This document shows positions 43,147 to 52,995 of a DNA stretch of 64,000 bases, piece after piece. The notes beneath the pieces were generated by a model. It was not told where the DNA came from, did no database searches, and worked only from the letters and a program-made list of their open reading frames with translations. The stretch is from Flavobacterium aerium (lineage in GTDB: Bacteria; Bacteroidota; Bacteroidia; Flavobacteriales; Flavobacteriaceae). Numbering within the stretch: position 1 is the stretch's first letter; each line of letters begins with the position of its first letter. A program made the translations under genes and the position numbers. The stretch lies in contig NZ_JARQWR010000003.1 of NCBI RefSeq assembly GCF_030766725.1, forward strand, positions 310,001 to 374,000, read 5' to 3'.

Positions 43147-44232
43147 ATGAAACAAATTTACACCTTAACAATGCTGATGCTTACCACGTTAGCATTCGCT
43201 CAAATTCCCGCTGGATATTACAATAATGCAACTGGAACGGGCTATGCGTTAAAGACGCAGTTGAAGACTATTATTACAAATGGTCACAACCCTAAATCAT
43301 ACAATGCGCTTTGGACATTATACGCAAACAATGCGTACAAAGATCTTTACTATGAAAATGATAATACCTTATTAGATTTCTATTCTGAGAAACCTGCTGG
43401 TCCAGATTCATATACTTTTAATGTTCCTTCAAATCAATGTGGAAGTTATACTGGGGAAGGTTCTTGTTACAACAGAGAACACGTAATGCCACAGTCGGTT
43501 TTTAATGAAGCCTCTCCTATGGTAAGTGATGCACACCACATTTTCCCAACGGATGGTTATGTAAACGGTAAAAGAAATAACTATGCTTTTGGAAAAGTAA
43601 ACAGCCCAACATGGACTTCAACAAATGGTTCTAAATTAGGTCCAAATACTAATTCTGGTTATTCTGCTGGATATTCTGGTGTTGTATTTGAACCAATTGA
43701 TGAGTTCAAAGGAGATATTGCTCGTGTTTTATTATACATGGCTACTCGTTATGAAGGCGTTATTGCTGGATGGAATGATCATGAAATGTTGAACCACACT
43801 AGCAATCAAGTATTTTCAGATTGGTCATTGAGTGTATTATTAACATGGAATAATCAAGATCCAGTAAGCGATAGAGAAAGAGCGATCAACAATGCTATAT
43901 ATACACATCAAGGTAATAGAAATCCTTATATTGATCATCCAGAATACGTTGCGCAAATCTGGGGAACTCTTGGTGTAGATACTTATGAAAACTTAGCTTC
44001 TGTATCAATCTACCCTAACCCGTCTAATGATCATAGAGTTAATATTCACAGTGAACAACCAATCACAGAGATTCAATTGATCAATATTAATGGTCAAATC
44101 ATGCAACAAATTAAAAATCCTGTAATGCAGAATAATGCTACTTATTCATTGGATAATTTACCACAAGGTTTCTACTTTGTAAAACTATCTTCTGATAATA
44201 GATCGGTTACAAAAAAGATAATTGTAAACTAA
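43147..44232 (+). CDS. Secreted endonuclease I with T9SS sorting domain
   Basis: A 361-residue extracellular nuclease. Signal peptide: LTTLAFAQ, cleavage near residue 18. The catalytic domain (about 20-275) is of the EndA/endonuclease I type: CYNREHVMPQSVF near 108-120 and SDAHHIFPTDGYVNGKRNNY near 127-146, the His/Asn-containing site for Mg-dependent cutting of single- and double-stranded DNA. From about residue 285 it has a type A T9SS C-terminal domain (ASVSIYPNPSNDHRV ... GFYFVKLSSDNRSVTKKIIVN), which directs export by the Bacteroidota gliding/secretion system. It likely supplies nucleotides or breaks down DNA in biofilm. Monocistronic. Confidence 0.92.
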   Translation: MKQIYTLTMLMLTTLAFAQIPAGYYNNATGTGYALKTQLKTIITNGHNPKSYNALWTLYANNAYKDLYYENDNTLLDFYSEKPAGPDSYTFNVPSNQCGSYTGEGSCYNREHVMPQSVFNEASPMVSDAHHIFPTDGYVNGKRNNYAFGKVNSPTWTSTNGSKLGPNTNSGYSAGYSGVVFEPIDEFKGDIARVLLYMATRYEGVIAGWNDHEMLNHTSNQVFSDWSLSVLLTWNNQDPVSDRERAINNAIYTHQGNRNPYIDHPEYVAQIWGTLGVDTYENLASVSIYPNPSNDHRVNIHSEQPITEIQLININGQIMQQIKNPVMQNNATYSLDNLPQGFYFVKLSSDNRSVTKKIIVN

Positions 44233-44261
44233 TCATTCAAAAGTTCCTTTATAAAAAAAAC

Positions 44262-44290
44262 GCTCTGATAAATATCAGAGCATTTTTTTT
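44262..44290. terminator. Bidirectional terminator between endonuclease I and rho
   Basis: GCTCTGATA (44262-44270) and TATCAGAGC (44273-44281), 2-base loop, A-run before and T-run after; genes are convergent. Confidence 0.88.
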
Positions 44291-44313
44291 ATTTATAGCT
44301 AAACGTCAATTTA

Positions 44314-46128
44314 TTAACCGTCATTCATTGAGATTAAAAACTCTTCGTTATTTCTTGTTTTCTTAAAGCGATCATTGATAAAATCCATTGCTTCTACTGG
44401 ATTCATATCCGCTAGATATTTACGCATAATCCACATACGTTGAATTGTCTTTTCGTCCAACAATAAATCATCTCTTCTTGTACTAGAAGATGTTAAATCT
44501 ATAGCAGGGAAAATACGCTTATTAGCAATCTTACGATCCAATTGTAATTCCATATTACCAGTACCTTTAAATTCTTCAAAAATAACTTCATCCATTTTTG
44601 AACCAGTATCAGTTAAAGCCGTAGCAATAATACTTAATGAACCACCATTCTCGATGTTACGAGCAGCACCAAAGAAACGTTTTGGTTTCTGTAAAGCATT
44701 TGCATCTACACCACCACTTAATACTTTACCAGATGCAGGTTGCACTGTATTGTAAGCTCTTGCTAAACGTGTAATTGAATCTAATAGAATTACAACATCA
44801 TGTCCACACTCCACTAAACGTTTTGCTTTTTCAAGAACGATATTAGCTACTTTAACGTGTCTGTCTGCAGGTTCGTCAAAAGTAGAAGCAATCACTTCTC
44901 CTCTTACACTACGTTGCATATCGGTAACCTCTTCAGGTCTTTCATCAATCAACAATACGATTAAATATACTTCAGGATGATTGGCAGCAATAGTATTTGC
45001 AATATCCTTTAGCAACATCGTTTTTCCCGTTTTAGGTTGTGCCACAATCATACCTCTTTGTCCTTTTCCTATTGGAGAAAACAAATCAATAATACGGGTA
45101 GAAATTGTACTCTGTTTATCGGCTAAATTGAATTTTTCTTCTGGGAAAAGCGGTGTTAAATGTTCAAAAGAAACACGGTCTCTCACCACTTGTGGGTCAT
45201 GTCCGTTAATTTTTAAAACTTTAACTAGTGGGAAGTATTTCTCTCCTTCTTTTGGAGGACGTACTACTCCTTTTACAGTATCTCCTGTTTTTAATCCAAA
45301 TAATCGAATTTGCGAATTTGACAAATAAATATCATCAGGTGATGCTAAATAATTATAATCAGATGAGCGTAAAAATCCATATCCATCAGGCATCATTTCC
45401 AATACACCTTCACTTTCAATAATTCCATCAAATTCAAAATCAGAATCTCTGAAATTGCCTTTTTTGTTTTTATGATTTGGATTTTGGTTAGGGTTTTGAT
45501 TTGGATTCTGGTTCGAATTCGGATTTTGATTCGGATTAGAATTTTGCTTTTGATTTGGATTCTGTTTCTGATTTGGATTAACGTGTTGTTTTGCAACAGT
45601 TGGTTCAAAAGTAATTTGATTTCCGTCAGCTTTAGATTTTTCTACAGTTTGATCTGATGTAGTATTTTGATTTTGACGGGATGTATTTGTTGTATTCTCT
45701 TTTTTAAACTTGATAACCTTCTTTACAGGTTGTTTTTCAACAAAAGGCTTCTCTGTAGCTACATTTTCCTGATCAATATCTGCATTCTTTTCTGTTACTA
45801 TTTCTTCCTTTTCAATTTCATTTGGAGTAGCATTTTCTACTACTTTCTCTTCTCTTGCTTTTGGGGTAACAGTTCCTTTTGGTTTTACATCCGCAGGAGT
45901 GTTTGTTTTTTTAGCTGGAAGAATCCTTATTCTCTTTGGCTTATCTTCGGTTGCTCCGGTTTCAACAGCTAAGGGTGCAATAACTTCAGGATTTGCTGCT
46001 TGATGGTCCAAAATTTGGTAAACTAACTCATCTTTTTTTAATCCTCTAAATTTATTTATTTTAGCATTCTTAGCTATTTCTTGAAGCTCAGACAGCTTCA
46101 TTTCTTTTAATACAGAAATATCAAACAT
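44314..46128 (-). CDS. rho: Transcription termination factor Rho with long disordered insertion
   Basis: A 604-residue RNA helicase that ends transcription. The Rho_N helical domain is residues 1-45 ([26 protein letters not shown]). A long insertion (about 45-230) is Lys/Glu-rich then Asn/Gln/Pro-rich, and precedes the cold-shock RNA-binding domain ([15 protein letters not shown], near 241-255). The ATPase has Walker [23 protein letters not shown] as Walker B, and the R-loop/Q-loop around [21 protein letters not shown]. coli Rho is 419 residues; the extra length is all in the insertion. Bacteroides Rho has a disordered insertion shown to drive phase separation, so the same may hold here. Confidence 0.95.
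   Translation of the reverse strand: MFDISVLKEMKLSELQEIAKNAKINKFRGLKKDELVYQILDHQAANPEVIAPLAVETGATEDKPKRIRILPAKKTNTPADVKPKGTVTPKAREEKVVENATPNEIEKEEIVTEKNADIDQENVATEKPFVEKQPVKKVIKFKKENTTNTSRQNQNTTSDQTVEKSKADGNQITFEPTVAKQHVNPNQKQNPNQKQNSNPNQNPNSNQNPNQNPNQNPNHKNKKGNFRDSDFEFDGIIESEGVLEMMPDGYGFLRSSDYNYLASPDDIYLSNSQIRLFGLKTGDTVKGVVRPPKEGEKYFPLVKVLKINGHDPQVVRDRVSFEHLTPLFPEEKFNLADKQSTISTRIIDLFSPIGKGQRGMIVAQPKTGKTMLLKDIANTIAANHPEVYLIVLLIDERPEEVTDMQRSVRGEVIASTFDEPADRHVKVANIVLEKAKRLVECGHDVVILLDSITRLARAYNTVQPASGKVLSGGVDANALQKPKRFFGAARNIENGGSLSIIATALTDTGSKMDEVIFEEFKGTGNMELQLDRKIANKRIFPAIDLTSSSTRRDDLLLDEKTIQRMWIMRKYLADMNPVEAMDFINDRFKKTRNNEEFLISMNDG
45472..45579 (-). repeat. Asn-Gln-Pro repeat inside rho
   Basis: Codons for residues about 184-219 of Rho are a run of NPNQ/NQNP-like units (low-complexity DNA on the plus strand, GATTTGG-rich). 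It lies in the disordered insertion between Rho_N and the RNA-binding domain. Confidence 0.85.
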
Positions 46129-46313
46129 GTATGTGATATGAATTTAATTATTTGATCAGTAATGTTCTAAAGTGTAGTGTATTTTGTTGACTTTGAATTG
46201 CCCGCAGAATGAAGTACTTACGGAAACACTATGCAATAATACGAATTAAATTTTATGAAACAATAGTATTTTAAAAAAAGAAAATATATTTTTGTGCTGC
46301 AAATCGATAAAAA

Positions 46314-46724
46314 ATGATTCAGAGAATTCAGACTATTTACCTTATTATTGCCTTCATAGTAACAGGTGCCTTGCCTTTTGTCTTTCCATTATGGGTAGAT
46401 CAAAACAAAGTGGACTTCTACTTCATGAATAATATGGCTTATGTAGCTTTATTTGGATTAAGCTCTACTTTGAGCTTATTGAGTCTTATATCATACAAAA
46501 ACAGAAAAAATCAATTTGTCCTTGGGCGATTGAACATAATATTGAACTTAATTTTACTAGGATTATTTGTGTATCGTTCACTAAATCTATCTGGAGAAAC
46601 TACGGTTTCGGAGAAGGGTATTGGGCTTTTTCTTCCTATAGTCTCTATCGTTTTTTTAGCTCTTGCTAATAAAGCCATCAAAAAGGATGAAGAACTCGTA
46701 AAATCTGTGGATCGGTTGAGATAA
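46314..46724 (+). CDS. DUF4293 family membrane protein
   Basis: A 136-residue protein with four spans (about 5-25, 40-60, 70-88, 102-120). It opens MIQRIQTIYLIIAFIVTG and has YKNRKNQFVLGRLNIILN in the middle, matching DUF4293, a Bacteroidota family usually encoded next to rho, as here (divergent). No function known. Confidence 0.88.
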   Translation: MIQRIQTIYLIIAFIVTGALPFVFPLWVDQNKVDFYFMNNMAYVALFGLSSTLSLLSLISYKNRKNQFVLGRLNIILNLILLGLFVYRSLNLSGETTVSEKGIGLFLPIVSIVFLALANKAIKKDEELVKSVDRLR

Positions 46725-46752
46725 ACCTTTCATCTTAGTTTATTAGTGCGTG

Positions 46753-46788
46753 AAAATCCGAATCATTTATGGTTCGGATTTTTTTTTA
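46753..46788 (+). terminator. Terminator of the DUF4293 gene
   Basis: AAAATCCGAA (46753-46762) and TTCGGATTTT (46773-46782), 10-base loop, then T-run. Confidence 0.85.
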
Positions 46789-46884
46789 TTCTCCCTCACT
46801 AAATTTAGTGATATTCTGTTTTTAACCAAATAAGTGATTTTATAGACGAAAAAAATGGTTAAATTTGTCTCAATAACCCAACTT

Positions 46885-47550
46885 ATGAATACAAAAATCA
46901 GAATCCATTTAGCGGACGATCATCAAGTTTTAATTGACGGATTACTAGCTGTACTTAAAACAAATAAGAATTTTGAGGTGGTAGGCTATTCTCTGGACGG
47001 AGAAAATTTAGTGGAGGAAGTTTGTAAGAATAATATTGATATTTTAGTCATGGACATCAATATGCCAAAAAAGGATGGTATCGAAGTCCTAAAAGAATTC
47101 AGTATACAAGGATTTTGCTCGAAAGTTATAGTTCTTTCCAGCTATGATGATATTAAACTCATAAAAGAGGTATTAAAATTAGGTGCTAGTGGTTATTTAA
47201 CTAAACAATGTGCTGGAGAAAACATAATTGATGCTATTATTGCAGTGCATAAAGGCGAGCAATATTTCTCAAAAGCCATTAGTGATAAAATCTTCAGTTC
47301 CTTCTCAGGTAATAATGTTAAAAGCTCGGCTAATATCAATGGTCAGATCTTATCTTCTATTACAGAAAGAGAACTTCAAATTCTAAAACTAATTTCGCAG
47401 GAATATAGCGGCAAAGAAATTAGTGAAGAATTATTTATCAGTACAAATACAGTAGAAACACATCGAAAGAATTTAATTAAAAAATTAAATGTTCGTAATA
47501 CTATTGGTCTGGTAAAATTTGCTTTAAAAAACAATTTAATTAACCCATAA
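46885..47550 (+). CDS. NarL/FixJ-type response regulator
   Basis: A 221-residue DNA-binding response regulator. ATG 46885 (MNTKIRIHLADDHQ) places the receiver at the usual point; 46855 would add ten odd residues. The phosphate acceptor is Asp57 (VMDINMP), the acidic pocket is in ADDH, and the conserved Lys is in YLTKQC. The C-terminal LuxR helix-turn-helix is ITERELQILKLISQEYSGKEI, then STNTVETHRKNLIKKL. It is followed by a 101-residue gene and a TPR histidine kinase that is presumably its partner. Confidence 0.9.
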   Translation: MNTKIRIHLADDHQVLIDGLLAVLKTNKNFEVVGYSLDGENLVEEVCKNNIDILVMDINMPKKDGIEVLKEFSIQGFCSKVIVLSSYDDIKLIKEVLKLGASGYLTKQCAGENIIDAIIAVHKGEQYFSKAISDKIFSSFSGNNVKSSANINGQILSSITERELQILKLISQEYSGKEISEELFISTNTVETHRKNLIKKLNVRNTIGLVKFALKNNLINP

Positions 47551-47560
47551 TCTCAAACAC

Positions 47561-47866
47561 ATGTCAAATTCCCTCTTAGGTAACTATTCAGTAATCAAGT
47601 CTGAAAGTAACAATTATGCTCTAGATTTTGAAATTCCAACAAACTGCCAGTACTCTTTTGATACTGATGCTGATACTCAGTATGTGAAAATTCAATTAAA
47701 TGAAGGAGAAAAGAATCCAGCTGCAACGCAACAACAATGCAATGTCCCATTGGAAATGATTAACAATTATATCAATGTAACGTTCATTCAGGAAAGAACT
47801 GCTGGAACAGTAAAAAAACCGAAAATTATTATTGAAGGTTTTGAAAGCTTAGATCGTAGTATATAA
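47561..47866 (+). CDS. Orphan 101-residue protein between regulator and kinase
   Basis: A 101-residue cytoplasmic protein of mixed strands (NYSVIKSESNNYALDF, TQYVKIQLNEGEK, KPKIIIEGFESLD) with two cysteines (Cys28, Cys59). No signal or span. It starts 10 bases after the regulator stop and 33 bases before the kinase start, so it is co-transcribed with the two-component pair. No family recognised. An adaptor role in the signalling pair is a guess from position. Confidence 0.6.
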   Translation: MSNSLLGNYSVIKSESNNYALDFEIPTNCQYSFDTDADTQYVKIQLNEGEKNPAATQQQCNVPLEMINNYINVTFIQERTAGTVKKPKIIIEGFESLDRSI

Positions 47867-47899
47867 TTCACTACAGTCATAAATCATAAAAATTAGCTT

Positions 47900-49672
47900 T
47901 TGACAACAACTCTCAAAAAGAAATATTTTTCATTTATTATAATTCTTTTTTTGAATTCAATCTGTTACGGGATTTCATTATCAAATCCCGTAACAGATTC
48001 TTTATCTTATTATGTTGCCAAAAAAGAATATGCCAATGCTTTAAACTACTCCAGAAAGCAGGCTGATATGTATTTAAAGAATAAACAATATGCTCAATAT
48101 TGTGATATCTCTATACGAAAATCGAATATCTACAAACAGTTCAACGATACAGAAAACTCCATTAAAATTCTTTTTTCTGCTCTTGGTATAGCAGAAAAAC
48201 ATAAATTAAAAGAACATCAAATCATGATTTGTCGCGAGCTATCAATGCGATATACCGACATTATTGATTTATCAAAGACTAAAGCTTATTTATACAAAGC
48301 ACAAAAAATAGCCCATTCCATTAATGACAAAAAATTAATCTCCTTGATTGATCAGTCATTATTCAAATTGCATACCCGAATAGAATCCGATAGTGCATTT
48401 TATTACATGGAAAAAGTAATGAAATACAATAAGGAATTTGGAGATGACTTGGCTAAAGCTACGAGCTACAATAATTATTTTGCTTATTATTCTAATAATA
48501 ACGAGCATCAGATTGCTAAAAAATACCTTGATACTTCCATTGTTTATGCTTTAAAAACAAAAGACAATGAAATCATAGCCAATAGGCTGAACAATCTTGC
48601 CTATTATTATATCACGGTCGATAAGAATTTTAAAAAGGGAGAGCAGGAATATTTAAAAATTCTAAAATTATTCCCTAACGATTCTACTTACAATAGCAAA
48701 ATAGACATTTATTACAATCTTGCCTTTGCGTATGAGAACATGAACGATTTCAAAAAGGCAAATGAGTACTTAAATAAATACATTGATTTCAATGACGATT
48801 TATACAATAATCGCATCAAAAATGCTCTTCGTGATATTGAGGCTCGTTATGAAATCAACAAACGTGAAGAAGAATATAAAAAGAAAGAACAACTATTACA
48901 CGAGAAACAAATTCGAACTAAAAAGATCATTTTTATTTTCATTGCAATTCTGGCTTTTAGTATCATTTTATATTATTTCTTCTATCAGAATTTAAAATTA
49001 AAACAAAAGAATAAACTGATTGAAATTGATCGTGATATTCAACAAAATATCATCAATGCTAATATTGATGGTCAAGAGATTGAACGTAAAAAGATCGCTG
49101 AGTTTTTACACGATAGTATTAGTGCCTCACTATCTTCAGCTAGTTTGCATCTTTCGGCTTACGAAGCAAGTTATTTGAAAAAACCTTCGGAAGAAATCAA
49201 GAAAACAAAAGCAATCATCAAGGATGCACACGATAAAGTTCGTGATTTATCTCATGAATTAATTCCAACATTATTATCAAAATTTGGATTATATCATGCC
49301 ATTCAGGATCTGTGTGAAAAGAACTCTAACTCGATGCTTTACTTTGAATGCATCAATTATTTAAAACGAAACACACGTTATCATAGCGAATTTGAAATGA
49401 AGATTTATTTCATCTTAGCCGAATTATTAAACAACATTATCAAACATAGTGAAGCTACGGAAGCGTTTGTAACACTTGACGAGATGGATGAAGAACTCAT
49501 TATACAAATAGAAGATAACGGTAAAGGGTTTGATAGTCATAAAACAGAGACCACTGCAGGTTTTGGTTTAACTCAAATACGAGCTCGTATTAAAAATTTA
49601 AACGGTATCATGACCATCGATTCCAAAATAAATAAAGGAACCAAAATTTACATTAAACTGAAAATTTCCTAA
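47900..49672 (+). CDS. TPR-containing sensor histidine kinase (NarX/DegS-like)
   Basis: A 590-residue kinase with a TTG start at 47900. A TAG at 47894 closes the frame upstream and the next Met is past the signal segment, so TTG is the only plausible start. Residues 9-25 are a signal/anchor. Residues about 40-310 are tetratricopeptide-like helices in the periplasm. One span is at about 342-362. The HisKA_3 box is EFLHDSISASLSS with His404; the HATPase has LLNNIIKHS (N-box) and IEDNGKGFD, then GFGLTQI. This plan fits NarL-type partners; periplasmic TPRs suggest that it senses an envelope signal. Its stop directly abuts the stop of the convergent phosphodiesterase gene. Confidence 0.87.
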   Translation: MTTTLKKKYFSFIIILFLNSICYGISLSNPVTDSLSYYVAKKEYANALNYSRKQADMYLKNKQYAQYCDISIRKSNIYKQFNDTENSIKILFSALGIAEKHKLKEHQIMICRELSMRYTDIIDLSKTKAYLYKAQKIAHSINDKKLISLIDQSLFKLHTRIESDSAFYYMEKVMKYNKEFGDDLAKATSYNNYFAYYSNNNEHQIAKKYLDTSIVYALKTKDNEIIANRLNNLAYYYITVDKNFKKGEQEYLKILKLFPNDSTYNSKIDIYYNLAFAYENMNDFKKANEYLNKYIDFNDDLYNNRIKNALRDIEARYEINKREEEYKKKEQLLHEKQIRTKKIIFIFIAILAFSIILYYFFYQNLKLKQKNKLIEIDRDIQQNIINANIDGQEIERKKIAEFLHDSISASLSSASLHLSAYEASYLKKPSEEIKKTKAIIKDAHDKVRDLSHELIPTLLSKFGLYHAIQDLCEKNSNSMLYFECINYLKRNTRYHSEFEMKIYFILAELLNNIIKHSEATEAFVTLDEMDEELIIQIEDNGKGFDSHKTETTAGFGLTQIRARIKNLNGIMTIDSKINKGTKIYIKLKIS

Positions 49673-50170
49673 TTAGCCCCTCTTCCCTAGCTCAATTATT
49701 TCGAGGTTTTTAATCTCTTTTCCATCGATTTCAAAACGCAACATCGTACGCACCTGATGAAAACCATAAATACCAGCGGCACCAGGATTCATATGCAATA
49801 GATTATAGGTTTTATCATTCATCACTTTTAATATATGAGAATGTCCACAAATAAAAAGTCTCGGTGGGTTTTTACTAATTTCAGGTTTAATAGCAGGACT
49901 GTACTTCCCAGGATAACCACCGATGTGGGTAATTAATACATCCACTCCCTCACACATAAACCTATTGTTTAATGGGAATTCTTGTCGTGCCTGATTATCA
50001 TCAATATTACCATATACGGCACGCAAAGGTTTTAATTTTTTCAACGTATCGGTAACCATCAAATCTCCTATATCACCCGCATGCCAAACTTCGTCTGCTT
50101 GATTTACATATTTCAAAATGGAATCATCAATATGACTGTGTGTATCGGATAATAAAAGTATTTTTTTCAA
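49673..50170 (-). CDS. Metallophosphoesterase (YfcE/MJ0936-like)
   Basis: An about 165-residue phosphodiesterase with a two-metal site: SDTHSHID, HAGDIGD, GNIDDNQA, THIGGYPG, and CGHSHI in the standard order. A TTG at 50170-50168 on the minus strand begins MKKILLLSDTH, the normal start for the family. The ATG at 50230 would add 20 odd residues and lies upstream of the -7 box at 50203-50196, so it cannot be translated from that transcript. Substrate not known; E. coli YfcE is a small phosphodiesterase. Convergent with, and abutting, the histidine kinase gene. Confidence 0.83.
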   Translation of the reverse strand: MKKILLLSDTHSHIDDSILKYVNQADEVWHAGDIGDLMVTDTLKKLKPLRAVYGNIDDNQARQEFPLNNRFMCEGVDVLITHIGGYPGKYSPAIKPEISKNPPRLFICGHSHILKVMNDKTYNLLHMNPGAAGIYGFHQVRTMLRFEIDGKEIKNLEIIELGKRG

Positions 50171-50195
50171 AGTAAGAGGTCTATAAATTATTCTA

Positions 50196-50203
50196 CAAAA
50201 ATA
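50196..50203 (-). promoter_or_regulatory. -7 box for the phosphoesterase gene
   Basis: TATTTTTG on the minus strand fits TAnnTTTG. Predicted transcription start near 50190, downstream of ATG 50230, which supports the TTG start at 50170. Confidence 0.55.
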
Positions 50204-50270
50204 GAGAATCCATCCCTTTTTTAACTTCAAATTATCAAATATTGAAATTATTAAATTGTCGCATAATGAC

Positions 50271-50278
50271 TATCTTTG
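50271..50278 (+). promoter_or_regulatory. -7 box for truA
   Basis: TATCTTTG matches TAnnTTTG. A TTG at 50256 lies before it, so translation from 50256 is unlikely; the TTG at 50307 is about 22 bases after the predicted start of transcription. Confidence 0.6.
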
Positions 50279-50306
50279 TACACAATTAACTAGCGAGACA
50301 TTTCCT

Positions 50307-51041
50307 TTGAGATACTTTATCGAATTAGCCTATAACGGAAAAGATTACCATGGTTGGCAATATCAGCCTAATGCAGCTTCTGTACAAGAAACCCTAAATA
50401 ATGCACTATCAGTATTATTCAATACTAAAATAGAGATTATGGGTGCTGGTAGAACAGATGCTGGTGTACATGCAAAACAAATGTATGCTCACTTTGATAT
50501 TCCAATTGAAATCGATGTTATAAGCTGGGTTAGAAAATTAAACTCTTATCTTCCAAAAGATATTGTTATTTTCAAAATCATTCCTGTACAGGATGATGCC
50601 CATACACGATTTGATGCAACACGACGTTCTTATGAGTATCATATTCATCAATTTAAGAATGTATTTGAACACGAAGGCAGTTGGTACTTTCATCAGAAAT
50701 TGAATATCGATTTGATGAATGAAGCTGGTAAATTGTTATTAAATCATACTGATTTTAAGTGTTTTTCCAAATCAAATACGGATGTAAACACTTATAATTG
50801 TGATATATTTGAAGCCCGATGGACACAACATCAGGATAAATTAGTTTTCTCTATTTCTGCTGATCGTTTTCTAAGAAACATGGTACGGGCCATTGTAGGA
50901 ACAATGGTAAACGTTGGTCTAGAAAAAATTTCATTAGATGATTTCAAGATGATTCTTGAAAGTAGAGATCGCAATAAAGCAGGTTTTTCAGTTCCTGCAC
51001 ATGGACTATATTTGACAAAAGTTGTCTATCCATATATTTAA
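50307..51041 (+). CDS. truA: tRNA pseudouridine(38-40) synthase TruA
   Basis: A 244-residue enzyme that isomerises uridines 38-40 in the anticodon arm of tRNA. With the TTG start at 50307 it begins MRYFIELAYNGKDYHGW, which is the normal N-terminus; the longer call from 50256 adds 17 residues transcribed from inside the -7 box. The catalytic aspartate is Asp51 in GAGRTDAGVHA. Other marks are the ARRSYEYHI-type strand and FLRNMVRAIVGTM. Length normal. An ABC exporter gene follows after 33 bases. Confidence 0.9.
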   Translation: MRYFIELAYNGKDYHGWQYQPNAASVQETLNNALSVLFNTKIEIMGAGRTDAGVHAKQMYAHFDIPIEIDVISWVRKLNSYLPKDIVIFKIIPVQDDAHTRFDATRRSYEYHIHQFKNVFEHEGSWYFHQKLNIDLMNEAGKLLLNHTDFKCFSKSNTDVNTYNCDIFEARWTQHQDKLVFSISADRFLRNMVRAIVGTMVNVGLEKISLDDFKMILESRDRNKAGFSVPAHGLYLTKVVYPYI

Positions 51042-51074
51042 TATAACGTACACGGTAATCCCTAATAGACCGCA

Positions 51075-52829
51075 ATGAAATTAGTTGACAATCGCATTTT
51101 CAGAAAAATAATGTTTTTCACTAAACCCTATCAATGGCGCTTTAATGGTGTTATTATATGGGCTATTAGTCTTTCCATATTTGCGGCTTTAAGACCTTAT
51201 TTACTTAAACAAACCGTAGATAGTTATATTCAAAAAGAAGACGCTACAGGACTTCTTTGGTATGTTGCCCTTATGGCTCTAGTATTACTACTTGAGGTGT
51301 TGTCTCAATTCTATTTTGTCTATTGGGCAAACTGGTTAGGTCAAGACATCGTAAAAGATATCAGGGTAAAACTATTCAATCATATGACTAGTTTTAAAAT
51401 GAAATATTTTGACAATGCATCAGTGGGACAACTGGTTACACGATCGGTATTTGATATTGAATCCATTGCAAAAATATTCAGTCAGGGGCTTTTCATGATT
51501 ATCAGTGATTTGATGAAAATGTTTGTAATCCTGCTGTTCATGTTTTATATGAACTGGAAGCTTACCTTCATTGTACTTATTGCAATGCCTATTTTAGTAT
51601 TGGCCACTCGTGTTTTTCAAATAAAAATGAAATCGGCCTTTGAAGAAGTAAGAACTCAGGTTGCTAATCTAAATACCTTTGTGCAAGAACGAGTTACAGG
51701 GATGAAAATTGTACAATTATTTTCAAGAGAAGATATCGAATATGAAAAATTCAAAGTAATTAATGACAAGCATAATAAGGCGTGGATAAAAACAGTATGG
51801 TATAACTCAATCTTCTTCCCTATTGCTGATATCGTTTCTTCTTTCACATTAGGTATTATTGTATGGTATGGTGGACAGAACATTCTGAATGGCGATAACC
51901 TTACTTCATTTGGAGATTTATTTGCCTACACGATGCTAATCAGTATGCTTTTTAATCCATTGCGTCAAATTGCAGATAAATTTAACGAGCTTCAAATGGG
52001 TATGGTGGCTGCTAATCGTGTTTTTGAAATTTTAGACACCGATAGTCAAATACAAGATAAAGGAACCGTAGAAGCCTCTATATTCAAAGGAAATATAAAA
52101 TTTAAAGATGTTCGTTTTAGTTATATTGAAAATGAAGAAGTTTTAAAAGGCATTAACCTAAAGGTAAAAGCAGGAGAAACGGTAGCCATTGTTGGGGCAA
52201 CAGGTGCAGGAAAATCAACCATTATCAATTTATTAAATCGTTTTTATGAAATTAATAGTGGTGTTATAGAAATAGATGGCACTAATATTCACGATTATAC
52301 ATTGGATTCTTTACGCAGACAAATTGCAGTAGTATTACAAGACGTCTTCTTATTTGCAGATACAATTCTGAATAATATAACATTGAACAATCCTGCTATT
52401 ACCCGAGAGGAAGTTATAGTAGCTGCAAAAAAAATAGGTATTCATCAATTCATTATGAATTTACCAAATGGATATGATTACAATGTAAAAGAACGTGGTG
52501 TTATGCTATCTTCTGGACAACGCCAGTTAATTGCATTCCTCCGTGCTTATGTAAGTGATCCGAGTATCTTGATTCTAGATGAGGCAACTTCATCGATTGA
52601 TTCATATTCTGAAGAAATGATTCAAAATGCAACCGAAACCATTACCAAAGACCGAACATCTATTGTTATTGCACACCGTTTGGCAACAATTGTTAAGGCA
52701 GATAAAATAATTGTGATGGATAAAGGTTTAGTTGTAGAACAAGGTACACACCATGAATTACTTTTAAATCAAGATGGTTTTTATAAAAACTTATATGAAT
52801 CCCAGTTTTTAGCAGTAGAGGAAGAATAA
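51075..52829 (+). CDS. ABC transporter, fused permease/ATPase (MsbA-like)
   Basis: A 584-residue half-transporter: six spans in residues 15-310 and an ATPase in residues 340-584. Walker A is GATGAGKSTIIN, the Q-loop is VVLQDVFLF, the signature is LSSGQRQLIAFLRA (Leu-Ser-Ser-Gly-Gln), Walker B is SILILDEATSSID, and the H-loop His is in VIAHRLATI. It works as a dimer; MsbA-like lipid export or a drug/peptide substrate are possible. It lies 33 bases downstream of truA. Confidence 0.9.
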   Translation: MKLVDNRIFRKIMFFTKPYQWRFNGVIIWAISLSIFAALRPYLLKQTVDSYIQKEDATGLLWYVALMALVLLLEVLSQFYFVYWANWLGQDIVKDIRVKLFNHMTSFKMKYFDNASVGQLVTRSVFDIESIAKIFSQGLFMIISDLMKMFVILLFMFYMNWKLTFIVLIAMPILVLATRVFQIKMKSAFEEVRTQVANLNTFVQERVTGMKIVQLFSREDIEYEKFKVINDKHNKAWIKTVWYNSIFFPIADIVSSFTLGIIVWYGGQNILNGDNLTSFGDLFAYTMLISMLFNPLRQIADKFNELQMGMVAANRVFEILDTDSQIQDKGTVEASIFKGNIKFKDVRFSYIENEEVLKGINLKVKAGETVAIVGATGAGKSTIINLLNRFYEINSGVIEIDGTNIHDYTLDSLRRQIAVVLQDVFLFADTILNNITLNNPAITREEVIVAAKKIGIHQFIMNLPNGYDYNVKERGVMLSSGQRQLIAFLRAYVSDPSILILDEATSSIDSYSEEMIQNATETITKDRTSIVIAHRLATIVKADKIIVMDKGLVVEQGTHHELLLNQDGFYKNLYESQFLAVEEE

Positions 52830-52995
52830 AACATTTTAATTTTTTAACTAAAAAGAAGAGAAAACAAAAATAGTAAGTACTCAAAAAAGCGTTCCAGTTA
52901 TAAGTTCAAAAAAAATTAACGGTACACAGATTTTTAAGTAATCAAATAAATAACTATTTTCGTGACTTCAAATGAATAACAAAAAACGCATAGAA

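Noticed and set aside
45393..45657. ORFs on both strands over the Asn/Gln/Pro part of rho
   Set aside because: Repeat DNA keeps several frames open; the translations are only repeated Ile/Arg/Leu patterns.
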